64,000 nucleotides of DNA from Tieghemostelium lacteum (Eukaryota; Evosea; Eumycetozoa; Dictyosteliales; Raperosteliaceae), in NCBI GenBank assembly GCA_001606155.1, contig LODT01000011.1, positions 248,001 through 312,000 on the forward strand, in the 5' to 3' direction. A program made the position numbers and the translations under genes. Below, in pieces: positions 34,099 through 46,909 of this stretch. The notes below the pieces were generated by a model, which had not been told where the DNA came from, did not search any database, and saw only the letters and a list, made by a program, of their open reading frames with translations. Every line of letters begins with the position of its first letter. The first letter of the stretch is position 1.

Positions 34099-35769
34099 CT
34101 ATTTTATTTTAGTTTGTTTCGAATTGGGTCGTGAGTTTTCAGATGACTTAATAGTAAACATTTTATAAACAAAATAAAAGAGATTGGTTATAAAATGTGA
34201 GAATGAAAAGTTACAAACCAACAGTAACCACAGGTAAGGTAATGTTGTAGGTGGTTTGATAAATTGATAGATTATATGAATACCAACCATTGGTATAATT
34301 AAGCCTAGATAAAGGTACACTTTCTTTAATGTACTTTGATTCTCTTTTGTAGATTGTTCTTCTTGAACTTGTTGGTATCCAATAACTGTATACACAATCA
34401 TTATTGCAAGATATGGAATCACCAATCCATCTTTAAAAAGTAATGGAAACATACTAAATGTAGATACCAATCCAAAACTCCATGACATGAATGGGTGTTT
34501 TAGTATCAACAATGACACAGGCAATGTCACTAACAATATAGATTTCTCATGAACCTGGAATGAAAATAAAAAGAATGAAAATGAACTGTTTATCAGTGAA
34601 TAGATAAATACAGTTCTTTGATTTTCACTGACTTTATCAACATTCTTTTGAAATATACTGTTAGATCGCAATAGACTGTATATCATTGGTACCAATCCTG
34701 TTAATGTACATATAGTACTATAAATAAATTAATAACATTATAAAAACTACATGAGATATTAGATTGATGATAAACTTACCATAGTTTAATAATTTTATCA
34801 ACAGTTAATATATTCTTTAGATTGACTAATATTGAAATAAAACACCAAAAATTTGCAACTTTATCTTCATAGAGTCCTCTTGCAAATGGAAATAGTCTAA
34901 ATAATACCTGTGAACTTTGTTCAATACTTAAAAATGGTAACCAACAAATGATAAAACAAACCACCACTGTAAGTCCAATTTTTAATATTCTAATAATTGA
35001 TGTACCTCTGTATGTGTGTATAAATGTAAATTATGTGAATTAGAATGTGTTTGATAAAAGTAGAGATGGGGGGGGAGTTTTACAATGAAAAAACCTACAT
35101 TTGGTTAACTTTGAAATTTGAAAATAATAAAAAGAAAAAGAATGCAGGTGCATAGTATAATGACATTTGTTTGTAGTTGAGTGATAGTACAAAGAATAGA
35201 CTTCCAAGTAGATCCTGTTTTTTTAGTAGAAAAGTAATACCAAATAATGCAAGTCCTAAACTGATACCATTGTATTGAAAATGACCATGATCAATAAGTA
35301 ATAGTCCTGGTTGTAATGATATAAATAAAAGAGCTTGAATCTTTTTTCGAAGTGGTTGATGTTGATAAAATGTCTGAACAAAGAATACAACAGATGGTAT
35401 CCAAATAACGATATCAGATAGAATGACAGTCAATCTCATGAATAGTTTACTACTTTCTGATTGATATCCTCTTGAACTGTATAATTCCATTGACTGTGGT
35501 TCAATGTATTCACCAACTTTTCCAAATACCCAACTGATATATGCAGTCAATGGCGGGTAATCTAGTCCCCAATACATTAAATCATTGTCAGTACCATTAA
35601 AATACCACTGATGAACTGGTAGTTTAGTTGTTATCTCCATCCAATGTCTCTGTGCTTCGTAGTCTCCGTACATTGGAGGTTTTGATTGTCCTGAGTACGA
35701 ATGTAGCCCTACTAGATATCTAATCATTATAGATACCAATAAAAAAAGAGATATTACTAAATATTTCAT
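34099..35769 (-). CDS. alg6: ALG6-type alpha-1,3-glucosyltransferase
   Basis: Exons 35769-35099, 35007-34780 and 34717-34099 encode 505 residues. ALG6 adds the first glucose to Man9GlcNAc2-PP-dolichol in the ER membrane. Seen are the N-terminal membrane helix, YGDYEAQRHWMEITTKLPV, WGLDYPPLTAYISW, ISLQPGLLLIDHGHFQYNGI and LNYKQMSLYYAPAF, all family hallmarks of the ALG6/ALG8 GT57 group, and many hydrophobic helices. The HWMEIT and LDYPPLTAY forms favour ALG6 over ALG8. Introns are GTAGGT to ATACAG and GTAAGT to TATAG. It is convergent with the GrpE gene, whose stop is 41 bp away. Confidence 0.93.
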
Positions 35770-36468
35770 TTTATTGTTTCAAAATGGGCTCACCAAATAA
35801 AATTTTGATTTTTTTTTTCAAATCATTTCACTTTGAAGTTAGAGTGGAGAGTCATATTTCCGATAGGTTCAGATAATTTGTTTGCTTCCGTTTTATTTAA
35901 GAATTTATTGTAATATTAAATCCTTCTAATGCTCAATATTTTAAGCTACTTGTAATTCTTTAAATCTTAATTATTGAATTAGTGCTAAGAGGAATTGCTA
36001 TAACCCAAAGTTTAAACTTCAATATCATAAGTATATACTAATTTATCCTTATTTATTTCACAATTCATTATTTTTGGGAAATTGCGTTAGAATAGCAAAA
36101 TTATGATTTTTGCAAATTTCAGAGAAATTAGATGACAAATTATATCATGATGACAACTGCAATAACGAATTTTACTATAAATTAAAAAAAATTTTTCTTT
36201 TACTTCTAAGTTAACCCTCAACTCTTTATTTTAAACAACTAATTTTAATATAGGGTGTGGTGTGGGTGCAAAATTATTAATATTTTCAGATTTAGAAATA
36301 ACTCAAACACAAAAAGCTACTATTAAAATTTAATTTGTAATTTTAAAATACTCTATATTATTCCAAAGTTGTAGTAATACTAGCATTAGTACTACAATTA
36401 TATGCACCAGAATAACATAGTTTGAATACCACAATTCCATTTTACAAAAAAAAAACAAAGCAATTGCA
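35770..36468. other. divergent intergenic region, no gene seen
   Basis: About 700 bp between the ALG6 and P4 ATPase starts. It has T tracts near 35809-35817 and A tracts near 36184-36191 but no frame or RNA signature I can support. It should contain both promoters. Confidence 0.4.
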
Positions 36469-39400
36469 ATGAGAATAACCAATTTAGTAAAAAAGAGAAA
36501 AAAGAGATTTCATGATAGTTACCCACTAATTCATGTAAATCCATCTTCAATAGAGAATCCAAACCATCAACACCTATTTCACAAATCATTTTGTAAAAAT
36601 GAAATTACAACAACCAAATATACCCGATATAATTTTATATTTAAGAATTTATTTGAACAATTTAAAAGACTCACAAATGTATATTTTATTATTTGAAATT
36701 CTAGGAAATTGAACAATTGTTTTATTAATATAAATTAAAATAGATTTATTTTTTAGTAATATGTATTATAACATTTATTCCAGAAGTATCACCATTCGAT
36801 CAGACTACAACCATCATTCCATTAGTATTTGTATTGACAATTACAGCAATAAAAGAAGGTTATGAAGATTATCAGAGATATAAAGCAGATAATAAATCAA
36901 ACAAAAGAGAATTCCTAATTTATTCAGCTGAGAAAAAAGAATTTGAAAAGAAACAAAGTAAACACATTAAAGTTGGTGATTTGATAAAAGTAGAAAACAA
37001 TCAGCCATTTCCATCAGATTTAGTTTTTCTAAAATCTTCTTTGGAAGATGGATTGTGTTATGTAGAAACTAGTCAATTGGATGGCGAATCCAATTTAAAA
37101 ATATACAGAGCATCTAGTAAAACTTATGGTATGACTGACGAGGAAATCATAAATTTGAATGCAGGTATTCAATGTGAGATACCAAATCATAATCTATATA
37201 GGTTTCATGGAAGCATTCAGGTTGAAGGAGAAGATCTATCACCATTAGATGAAAAGAATTTATTACTTCGTGGAGCAGCTCTCAGAAATACAGGATATAT
37301 TCTAGGTGTGGTTATATATTGTGGTAAAGACACTAAATTGAGTCTTAATCAAAAGAACCCACCATCTAAATTCTCTAGTGTAGAAAAGAAAATATCAAAA
37401 TCTGTAATTGGAATATTTGCATTTAAGATGTGTTTGGTTGTTGTTTCCACCATTTTAGGAGCACTGTTTCAGAAAAATACTGCATCAAATTCATGGTATT
37501 TATGGAATCCTATTGATCCTGATATAGATTCTCTTGCAATATCAATAGTAAAGACATTCTTTACTTATTTTGCATTATTGTCGTTTCTAGTACCCATGTC
37601 TTTGATGGTCACTCTGGAAGTTGTTAAAGTCAGTCAAAGTAAATTTATGCAGTGGGATTTGAATATGAGTTATAAAGAAAAATTTAATGTTCCTATAGAT
37701 TATGAAACACAATCTCCAAAAGATAAAGAAGTAGAAATGGTGGATTTAAAACAATCCATTACACCAAATAGTGGCGAGGGGTCAAGTTCAAAGAATCCAG
37801 TGAAAGAAGAAGAACAACCAAAGAAGTATAAGGGACCTAAATATATGTCTGTAAATAATAGTAATTTAAACGATGAATTGGCACAAGTAAACTATGTCTT
37901 TAGTGATAAAACTGGTACTTTGACAGAGAATAGAATGGTATTTTCAAAATGTTCAATTAAAGGTCAGGTTTTCAATAGGGCAATGGAAGGTGAATTAAAT
38001 GAGTTTATCCAAAAAGTGGAGGATTCTCAACATGTTAAGGATTTTTTGATGGTTATGGGTCTTTGCCATATGGTAATATCAGAGACTAATCAAGAGACTA
38101 ATGTAATTAAATACCAGTCACAGTCACCTGATGAGATATCATTGTGTGATTGTGCAAGAGAGAATCAATATACTTTCCTAAATAGAACTACCAGTGGTCA
38201 TATGGAATTGCGTGTAAATGGAGAATTGAGGAGATATCAATTGCTATCAACTATGGATTTCAACAGTGAGAGAAGACGTATGTCAGTATTGGTGAGAGAT
38301 TTGGAAACTCTTAAAATCTTTTTATTTTCAAAAGGTGCAGATTCAGTAATGATTGATAGATTATGTGATAAAGATCGTGTTAGTGATATTTTAGAGAAAA
38401 CTAAACAAGATATTATGGAATTTGCTACGGAAGGTTTAAGAATTCTCATTTTGGGAATGAAGGAAGTTGATGAAGAAGAATTTCAACATTGGTATGAGGA
38501 ATTGAGAGTTGCTCAAGTACAAATAAATGATCGTCACCAAGAATTAGAAAGAGTTCACGATATAATGGAAAGGGATCTTCATTTGGTTGGGTGTACTGCA
38601 ATTGAGGATAAACTTCAAGATGGAGTTCCAGAGACTATTGAGTATCTGATAAATTCAAATATCAAAGTTTGGATTATTACTGGTGATAAACAAGAAACTG
38701 CAATTAATATTGGACATTCTTGTAGATTATTATCCCAGGGTGCTCCATTAATGATATTGAATGCACATGATATGGTAGGATGTAGGGAATCTTTAGAACA
38801 ACTGAAACAAATGTACAAGCAGATTGAAGCAGATCAAGTATCAATGGTTGTTGATGGTGTTACTCTAACCTATATATTTATGGGTTTACAAAATGAATTC
38901 CTTGAATTGGCAACAAAATGTCATTCAGTAATTTGCTGTAAAGCTACTCCACTACAAAAGGCATTGGTTGTAAATTTAGTAAAAAAGAGTACTGGTAAAA
39001 CTTGTTTGGCTATAGGAGATGGGGCAAATGATGTCAGTATGATTCAAGAGGCACAAATAGGCGTTGGTGTTTATGGTAATGAGGGAACACAAGCATCTAG
39101 AGCATCTGATTACGCTATTCTTAGATTTAGACATTTATCTAGACTCTTGGCAGTTCATGGTCGTTATTCAATATTAAGAAACACTCAATGTATCCAATAC
39201 AGTTTCTACAAGAACATGACATTCTTTTTTGTAGAATTTCTATATAGTTTCCATAATGGATTTAGTGCTCAGACACTTTATAGTCAATGGTTAATTACTG
39301 TATTTAATACCGTAGTAACAGCCACTCAACCATATTTAATGGCTCTATTTGAAAAAGATGTACATGAATCAGTTATTGAAAAGAATCCTCATTTGTATAA

Positions 39401-39923
39401 AGAAGTCCAAGAAGGATACTTCACTTATTGGACAATATGTAAATCGTTAATGGGATCACTATTCCAATCCATTTTAATGTATTTTGGATTGTATCTACTA
39501 TTTAGAGAAATTGACCTATTGGGTAGCGATGGTATAGTAGGTGGTAAATTAATAATGGGATCGATAGCAGGTGCCTATGGTATTTTGGCAATTCAATTTT
39601 TTGCAGCAATTGAAACTAAAACTTGGAATATTATTACACATATATTCTATTGGGCCAGTATGGTTGTTTATGTGTTAGTGGCTCTAGTTGAATGCTCCTT
39701 CCCAACTCTACCAAATTACTATGTATATCAATCTAATCTCCAAACCTTTCAATTCTATTTAATGGTGGTATTGATGATTGTTATGGTACTTGTACCACAT
39801 TATTCATTGAAATTCCTAAGAAGACAATTGTTCCCAATAGAATCTGAAATTCTACAAGAACAGTATCTTCAAAGACAGCTCGAAGCTAGAAAGTTAACTG
39901 AATCATCCAGTCGAATGGTATAA
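36469..39923 (+). CDS. P4-type phospholipid flippase
   Basis: Exons 36469-36678 and 36744-39923 encode 1129 residues. Joining GTATAT to AATAG gives RLTN then [18 protein letters not shown], the conserved M1 region. P4 signatures follow: [11 protein letters not shown] near 183, [12 protein letters not shown] in M4 (PISL type), phosphorylation site [11 protein letters not shown] near 458, [12 protein letters not shown] and [13 protein letters not shown], then the [18 protein letters not shown] region and about ten helices in all. The family moves aminophospholipids or other lipids to the cytosolic leaflet with a CDC50 partner. Substrate and membrane cannot be told. The N-terminus is short and basic. 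Confidence 0.95.
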
Positions 39924-40084
39924 CAAACCTATAAATTTATATATATTTAAGAATAATAATAAAGGATGATTTTGTATTATTTTTTATTACAATTTTTAGA
40001 AACTATTTTTATCTCGTCATAATAACAAAAATTATTTTTTTTTACATTATCCTTTTAATTTATATTTGATCAAAGAGATAAATC

Positions 40085-41854
40085 ATGTTGAACAGAACAT
40101 TAATAGTTTATATAATCAATTTATGGGTTAGTTATAGAAATAAATCCTATGATTTACATTATAGGTTTAAACATACAACCGATGTAATTTCAAAACTCAG
40201 ATTAATTTCAAAAGAATTTACAGCAACCATAATACCTTTAATAGATTGGGATAAAATTGAAATTAAAACAGAGAAAGATATGGAAATATTGAATAAGCTA
40301 TTCAACCCAAAACCTAAATTGGATAATATCTATTTATCATGTCTTGAAGAGATTGTTACCAAATACCCATCTTGGATTATTTATCTATCAGAAACAGAAC
40401 GAAATCAAGAGTTCCGTTACCCTATAACTGCAAACCAATTGATTAATATGGATAGATTGAAATCACTTCGTTGGGAGTATGCTATTAATAATTATATTGA
40501 TAATTATTCTAGTAACACTTTGAAAAAGTTAAAATATATAGTCGAAGATTATGGAATTATTACTGATCTATCTGATATTACAATGAATTTTAAAAAATTG
40601 GTTAAATTAGAAATAAGTAGCGGCTATCGTAATGTAATTAAGAACTTTAATTCATTGGGTCAACTTGAACATTTAAAAAAGGTATCATTAAATTCTGTAA
40701 CATGCAACATTGGTAGTTTCATTGAACTATTAGAAAGAAAAGAGTGCACTATAAAGACTATTAAATTGGAAAATTCAAGGTTTAATCAAGCTAGCGAGCT
40801 GCCTGATTTTAATGTTGTAGAGAATCAAAGAGAACATTATGATAATATTTTAGATGCATTGTCACGTAATAGCTATCTTAAAACATTTTCAATATACAAT
40901 TTTATTTTACCTGTTCCTTTCAGCAAACAAAATCTGATTCAGTTTTTAAATGGTAATAATACATTGACAAATCTCAAATTGGCCCCTTGTCAAATCATTG
41001 TTGATGATAGCATAATATATAAACCAATTACCAATACAACTCTAAAGTATTTTAATCACATGTGGCACAATGATATTCTTGGTCAAATTTTACTTAATGA
41101 ATGGATTGGACCATCAGCAATAATGAATCCAAGTTATTCACTTACCAACAATTTACCTTTAATCTCAAAAGGAAATCATCCAAATATCAATTCCTTTTAT
41201 TTCGATGGTTCAAAAGACTATCTAAATAATCTAATTGATATATTAAAACCTATCTACAAGGGTATAGACAATGTAATTCTTTATATTGAGGATAATGATA
41301 TGGTTGCAGAGGTTTTAGAAATACTGAAAGAATATTTACCATCTAATAATGAAATTAGTGCCTTTGAACTTATTGGAAATATATTAGAGATTTCTAAATA
41401 CCTTATTCAGTTAAATCATCCATCAATCAAAGATTTATCATTAGGTTTCAACCCTATAGATCAAGATATTGCTATAAATCTTCTAAAATCATTTTGTACC
41501 AATAGCAATCACATTCAAAACATTTCACCAAGATTTGAACTAAACTCACTAAATTTACCAGAGCTCATTGATACAATAACTGAGATTATTGAAAAGAATC
41601 ACAATATTTATAGTATAGATCTCTTTTTAAGAGTTCCAAAGGATTCAATAATCGACACTACCAATCTAAATCAAAGTTATGAAAGATTTGAAAAAACTGT
41701 TTCAAAATTTTATCACTATTTAGATTTAATAAACATTTTAATAGATAGAGGACCAATTGGATGTCATCAAAAAGATATGGATCTATTAAATCCATTTGTA
41801 AACATCTTATCAAAATATTCAATACTATATAATATAAAATATAAAGTTATGTAA
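40085..41854 (+). CDS. F-box/LRR-like protein
   Basis: Single exon, 589 residues, ATG 160 bp after the flippase. The N-terminus (LIVYIINLWVSYR, then ISKLRLISKEFTATIIPLID) resembles the degenerate F-box of dictyostelid F-box/LRR proteins. Leucine-rich segments follow (LEHLKKVSLNSVTCNIGSFI, LTNLKLAPCQI, LIQLNHPSIKDLSLGF). No other domain is seen. Substrate adaptor function is inference. Confidence 0.75.
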   Translation: MLNRTLIVYIINLWVSYRNKSYDLHYRFKHTTDVISKLRLISKEFTATIIPLIDWDKIEIKTEKDMEILNKLFNPKPKLDNIYLSCLEEIVTKYPSWIIYLSETERNQEFRYPITANQLINMDRLKSLRWEYAINNYIDNYSSNTLKKLKYIVEDYGIITDLSDITMNFKKLVKLEISSGYRNVIKNFNSLGQLEHLKKVSLNSVTCNIGSFIELLERKECTIKTIKLENSRFNQASELPDFNVVENQREHYDNILDALSRNSYLKTFSIYNFILPVPFSKQNLIQFLNGNNTLTNLKLAPCQIIVDDSIIYKPITNTTLKYFNHMWHNDILGQILLNEWIGPSAIMNPSYSLTNNLPLISKGNHPNINSFYFDGSKDYLNNLIDILKPIYKGIDNVILYIEDNDMVAEVLEILKEYLPSNNEISAFELIGNILEISKYLIQLNHPSIKDLSLGFNPIDQDIAINLLKSFCTNSNHIQNISPRFELNSLNLPELIDTITEIIEKNHNIYSIDLFLRVPKDSIIDTTNLNQSYERFEKTVSKFYHYLDLINILIDRGPIGCHQKDMDLLNPFVNILSKYSILYNIKYKVM

Positions 41855-42207
41855 AATTAATAAAGTCTTACAAACTGTGGTTAAATAATATAATATTAAT
41901 AATACTGCTTTTTGTAATTTCATAAAATCTCCCAATATTTGTTGTAGTTTGGAGAATGTTGTTGACCTCTTTAATATCATAGATAAGGAGAATCATTATA
42001 AATATTTCCTTTTAATGGTAATATGGGAGGTAATAAGTATGTGTCACGATTTCAAAGGCACAACTATTGTAGTGGATTGTAGAATACTTTTCTTATTACA
42101 AAAAAAAATAAATAGAACGTTTTGTACATTTTGGTTTATTTCCTATTATTATTATTTCTATTGATTGTTTATAAATTTATATATAATAATAAAAGAATGA
42201 TTTTGTA
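41855..42207. other. intergenic between convergent genes
   Basis: About 350 bp. A frame of 71 codons at 41949-42164 starts from TTG and has no ATG-led likeness to a known family; I do not call it a gene. AT-rich sequence elsewhere is probably 3' UTR of both neighbours. Confidence 0.4.
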
Positions 42208-45200
42208 TTATTTATTATTAGATATTAAATTGAGTAATAATTCATCATCAAAATGCTTATTAAAATTAACATCTTCAGAAAGACCTTTTCTTCTACGAGT
42301 TTTGATTAACAGCTCACGAGCCAAATGCTGAGATGGTGAAGGTTCCAGTGGTTTTAATTTAATATTTCTATCCAAGGGGTCACCTGGAACAATTCTCCAT
42401 TGATCAAATGTTGCTGTACAAAATGCTTGACCTTGAGTATGAGATCTCAAGTCTGTCTCAAATCCATAACTATCCAAAACAGGTAATAGTGCTTTGGTAA
42501 CATATAATGGAGTACCTGGTTTTGGTAGAGGTTGACTGATACGAGTACCTCTACGACGTTCCAATACTGCATCAATAGCAGGACCACAATCACCAGGAGC
42601 AATAATCTCAACCAAATAAATTGGTTCCATTAATCTTGGTGTAGCAGTTAAGAAACTACTGTGAGTTACAGCTCTACTAGCTGGAACAATGTGTCCTGAT
42701 GATCTTTGTATAGGTTCAGAAGTTATCTCTGCTCCTAGCAACTTGAATTTTACATTTCTAATTGGTTCGTCGACCAATGGACCTTCTTTAGTTGCCCATT
42801 GGAAACCACGTACTACTGAATCGGATATACCCATTAAGAGAGTTCTGTTTACCTCTTGAGGTAGGATATCATTAATCAGAACATTTGGACCGTTAAATTC
42901 AGGTCCAAAAGCCCATACATTATCAGCTGATAAACTATCCCAATCATACTTTTGTCTAAAGAATTCTGATCTCTTTTTCTTTGTCCATTCCATTGAGATG
43001 GCCCCAGATTCGATATCTGCAGCCAAATGGTTGTCGAGAGGTTCTGCAATCATAGAAAGTCTGTTCTTCTTATTCTGAGTATCTGCGTAGCATTTTAGTG
43101 ATGATGTTTCCACAACAGTTTCCATAAGACTTATAACAGGATCGTCTACTTTGATTTCAATGTCACTGTACATTGTTCGCAGATCATGCAGCATACAATC
43201 TAGATACAGTTCACCAGTACCCAGTAGAATATGTTCACCAGATTCCTCAGCCTTAGTTTGAGCTAATGGATAGGATTTATTAACTTTTCTTAGAGCTTCA
43301 AGCATTTTTGGAAGTTCAGTTGGATTAATAGGTTCAATTGCAACTTTACATACTGATCTATTGATAAATTGAAGTGGACGGAATATGTGAGCTTTCCATT
43401 GATCGTCATCATCGTCACTACTGTCTTGAGACTTCAAATCTCTTTCAGTAGTTATAGTAGCAGTTTTTATAATTGGGTTATCAATACCATCTATCAGTAC
43501 CCAGGAACCTGCAGGAACACTTTCAACTTCAATCTTATAACGAGCCTCACTTATATAAAGCCCATTGATTTGTTCTACAGACATATCTTCATCATTTAAT
43601 GGTGAATACTTTTCACCTAGAACTCTAACATCTGATTTGGTTTGAATAGTTCCACTCATAACCCTAGCCAAACAATCAAATCCAGACCCATCCTGTTTAG
43701 ATAGTAATTTAGTTACACTGACTAATAACGGTCCATTAGGATCACATTTTCTAAGAGCTTCTGCATAGGGTCCTATCATAGGACCTGTATAAAGTCTTTC
43801 TATTCTCTCTTTTTGAGCATCCCTTGGAGAGGGAATATTATCTACTAGTAAATCTACAAAACTACTGGCTTTTCCAAAAAATGCTGACATTACACAACGT
43901 AATAGTGGTTTGACATCCATATCCAGTACCTGTTTAGGTACCTGTACACCTAAATCCACTAGCATACCTTCCACTTTTTTCTTGTCCTCTCCAATAATGG
44001 TACTGATAATCTTGTACAATGGGTTGAGAATAAAATGAACAAATGAACGTGCAGGTGGTTCGCCATCAGGTGAAGGTGGTGGAGGTATCTTTCTAAATGC
44101 TCTTAGATCGCTGTGAAAATATAAATTACCCCACAATCTTTTTGCAAATTCTTTGAAATTGAAACCCCCACCAAAAGACTGTGAATAAATTTTTGAGAAG
44201 GAATCTAAACTGAAACACCATCCCATTTCAGAGCATGAAAACAGTACGTTTCCAAGTTCAGGTGAGATTCTAAGTGGTGTGTTTGTGGAATTTGGTCTTA
44301 CAGTAACAATCTTATCTAAAACTGCATTTACATCGTCTAGTGTATGTTTAATCTTTAGATAGGCATCGTTTGGTGGTAGTTTAAGTTCAAGTATCAGTCT
44401 ATCAATCTTATTTAAAACTACACAGATGGCTAAACCCTCTTGTACAGCTGTCTTTATAAGTTTCTCTGTATGTACCATAACACCTTCCAAAGCATCAATG
44501 ACAATAACAGCACCATCGCAAAGTCTCATTGAAGCTGATACCTCATCACTGAAATTTGGGTGCCCTGGTGTATCTAATATATTAATTAAATAACTTTTAT
44601 CATTTGCATTTGGTAATACCAATGACATTGGAGATGCTTTTATAGAAATTCCTCTTTCCTGTTCATCTTTTCTTGTATCTGTATATTTAATCTATATTAG
44701 AATATTTATAATAAATATCAATTCAATGAATTTATTAAAAATTCAATGAATAGTAAATTGAATTTAAAATTAGTATATAAATAAATTCTAAAAAATAGAT
44801 ATATTTAATACATACAGGTTTAGAAGTTATCCATTTCTTCTCATGAGTTTGAAGGTAGAGCATATCCATAAAAGTAGTTTTACCATGATGTATACTTCCT
44901 AACAAACAAACATTTCTAACCAATTGTGGATGATTCATAAGATCCATAAGGAACTGTTTGGTAAATGTTGTGTTTGGGTAGTCATCCTCAACAATGGTGA
45001 ATTTTTTAACTCTATGTGGATTGATAATAGGTTGGGTTAATGGTTGGGTGTCTTCATCCTGTACCATAACCTCAGCACCCTTATATACCTGTTCGGCATC
45101 TGGATAATAATTCTTATCCTCATGCAAAACAATTGCATTACTATTTATATCTGTCATTTCTTCATCTTCTTGTGTTTCTTCAATAGTTGGTTGATCACCA

Positions 45201-45328
45201 TTTATATGAACTCCATTTGTATATCCATTTTGACGATTTTCTTCCTCTACAACTTCCTCAACAACTTCTTCATCCTCTATATCTGACCCTATATAATTTC
45301 CAAATTCATCATATAAACTGTCACTCAT
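42208..45328 (-). CDS. snu114: U5 snRNP GTPase SNU114/EFTUD2
   Basis: Exons 45328-44816 and 44691-42208 encode 998 residues, close to the family's usual length. The start MSDSLYDEFGNYIGSD is the conserved opening; an in-frame TTG further up is ignored. After an acidic N-terminus comes an EF-2-like GTPase: P-loop GSIHHGKT near 144, KDEQERGISIKASP, DTPGHPNF, NKID, then EF-2 domains II-V ending in GDPLDRNIKLKPLEPSPSQH. SNU114 regulates Brr2 and spliceosome activation and disassembly. The intron is GTATGT to AATATAG, placed so that TSKP continues with IKYTDTRKDEQERG. It is divergent from AAR2, another U5 factor. Confidence 0.97.
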
Positions 45329-45501
45329 TCTATCTTCTATCTGTGATCTGTGTTGAGGAGGATTCTGATCAATACCCAATATATTAGTTGATGAAAAGAT
45401 GAAAAAAGAAAATGCGATTTTTTCAAATTTAAAAAAAACTGCTAAAAATTTTTTTATAGATTTATAGTTTGAATTTCAAAAAGGTCGAATGAATTACACC
45501 A
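45329..45501. promoter_or_regulatory. shared promoter of SNU114 and AAR2
   Basis: Only 173 bp lie between the divergent ATGs of two U5 snRNP genes. The stretch has A and T tracts (about 45429-45437 and 45448-45457). A shared bidirectional promoter is the simplest reading. Confidence 0.6.
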
Positions 45502-46836
45502 ATGGATAATGATAGAGCTAGAGAATTGACATTACACGGTGGAACATTACTATGTCTCGATGTACCTGAAGGAACACAAATAGGATTTGACAATAAACTT
45601 TGGACTAGTGGACCACTTTTCAAAGGCATTAAAATGATTCCACCTGGAATACACATGTTCTACACAATGACTTCAAACGCCTTTGACGAATCATCTCCAG
45701 TCAACAGTTATTTTCTTAGATTTGTTGAACCAAATCCAAAAAATACTCCAAATCCTGAAAATGAAGATGAACCTAAACTGGAATATGGTCAGGTTATACT
45801 CAAGAAATGGAATAGAGAATTAGAAGAATTTCACAGAGACGATGATATCTCTTCAGAGGAGCTATCAGCATACACTGAAGGTGTACATAGATTTGATTTT
45901 GATAAAAATCTCGCACCTTATCCATATGATGATCCTAGTACTCTTCTATGGAAAAAACTAACAAAACATGTGTCACCATCTTTACTCAAAAGAATATTAC
46001 CACTTTCCGGCGTAATCAATGGTGAAGCTTGTTCTTTTACCAATGAATCCACATCCATAGACAGACAAGAAAAAAAGTTACTTTCTGAACTCGACCTAAA
46101 ACTTAAACAATTCAACGACTCTAGAAAAAATATACCTTCTAAATCCATACCTGAAAGAATCTCTAAAAACCCTACCAATAGCAATAACAACAATAATTCC
46201 TCTACTTCCAATGGTAAACCTGAATCTTCTAATTGGGGTGTACCAAATTTCACAAAAATTCCAATTACCCCACCAAAAAGTTTAAATATAAAGAATATGA
46301 CAAAATGGAATATGGATAAGAGTCAGTGTTTAGAGTATCTTTTGAAAAAGCATTATAGTACAGATGAAGATATTATAGGTGAGATGGAGTTCTCCTATGT
46401 ACTATTTGTCTATGGTCTGACATGGAGTGGATTTCAACAATGGAAGGCACTAGTAAGTTTATTCCTACAATGTGATGATTTGGTACAACTCAAACCTACA
46501 CTGTTTACTGAATTCTTTCAGATGCTTTATAATCAAATCTCAGAGTCACCTGAAGACATGTTTCAGTCTGACCTAACATCCAATATCTTTTTAAAACCAC
46601 TTTTAAAATCATTTATAGAATCCAACTATTCGCAAACCTCAGAACCTAAACAAGATGAAAACCATGAAAAACTCTTTAAATCTGTAATTCAATTAAAAAA
46701 CCTCTTTGAATCTAAATTTAAATTAAATTTAAATCTATTCAATGAAGTTGGTAATTACCAAGACGACTACAATGATGATGACGATGAAGAAGATAAACCA
46801 ATGATTATATTGGATGTAAATAAATTCACTTATTAG
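45502..46836 (+). CDS. aar2: AAR2 U5 snRNP assembly factor
   Basis: Single exon, 444 residues. The N-terminal AAR2 domain is plain: GGTLLCLDVPEGTQIGFDNK, LWTSGPLFKGIKMIPPGIHM and NSYFLRFVEP, then WNRELEEF. The C-terminal helical domain includes EFSYVLFVYGLTWSGFQQWK. AAR2 holds Prp8 in the U5 snRNP precursor until Brr2 replaces it in the nucleus. A short Asn/Ser linker separates the domains; the C-terminus is acidic. Its SNU114 neighbour is part of the same particle. Confidence 0.94.
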   Translation: MDNDRARELTLHGGTLLCLDVPEGTQIGFDNKLWTSGPLFKGIKMIPPGIHMFYTMTSNAFDESSPVNSYFLRFVEPNPKNTPNPENEDEPKLEYGQVILKKWNRELEEFHRDDDISSEELSAYTEGVHRFDFDKNLAPYPYDDPSTLLWKKLTKHVSPSLLKRILPLSGVINGEACSFTNESTSIDRQEKKLLSELDLKLKQFNDSRKNIPSKSIPERISKNPTNSNNNNNSSTSNGKPESSNWGVPNFTKIPITPPKSLNIKNMTKWNMDKSQCLEYLLKKHYSTDEDIIGEMEFSYVLFVYGLTWSGFQQWKALVSLFLQCDDLVQLKPTLFTEFFQMLYNQISESPEDMFQSDLTSNIFLKPLLKSFIESNYSQTSEPKQDENHEKLFKSVIQLKNLFESKFKLNLNLFNEVGNYQDDYNDDDDEEDKPMIILDVNKFTY

Positions 46837-46909
46837 ATATATAAAGATATACAGATATAAATCTACAGAATTATAAATACTATACACACCAAAAACTGTG
46901 GTTTTTTTA
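46837..46909. terminator. convergent 3' ends of AAR2 and membrane protein genes
   Basis: Only 73 bp separate the two stop codons, so both 3' UTRs and polyadenylation sites must fit or overlap here. Confidence 0.35.

Noticed and set aside
36679-36743. Apparent missing donor or non-GT intron in the P4 ATPase
   Set aside because: Keeping VYFII at the end of exon 1 seemed to demand a non-canonical donor, but GTATAT to AATAG reconstructs the conserved LTN-IYFL sequence with ordinary splice sites.
41949-42164. 71-codon plus-strand frame between convergent genes
   Set aside because: Starts from TTG, no recognisable domain, AT-rich Tyr/Phe tail; too weak to call. A relict of an F-box family gene is possible but unsupported.
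39966-42212. Shared 16-mer ATGATTTTGTATTATT at 39966-39981 and 42197-42212
   Set aside because: AT-rich 3' region sequence; one short match is not good evidence of duplication.
45329-45379. N-terminal extension of SNU114 by 17 residues
   Set aside because: Starts from TTG; MSDSLYDEFGNYIGSD is the conserved family start.
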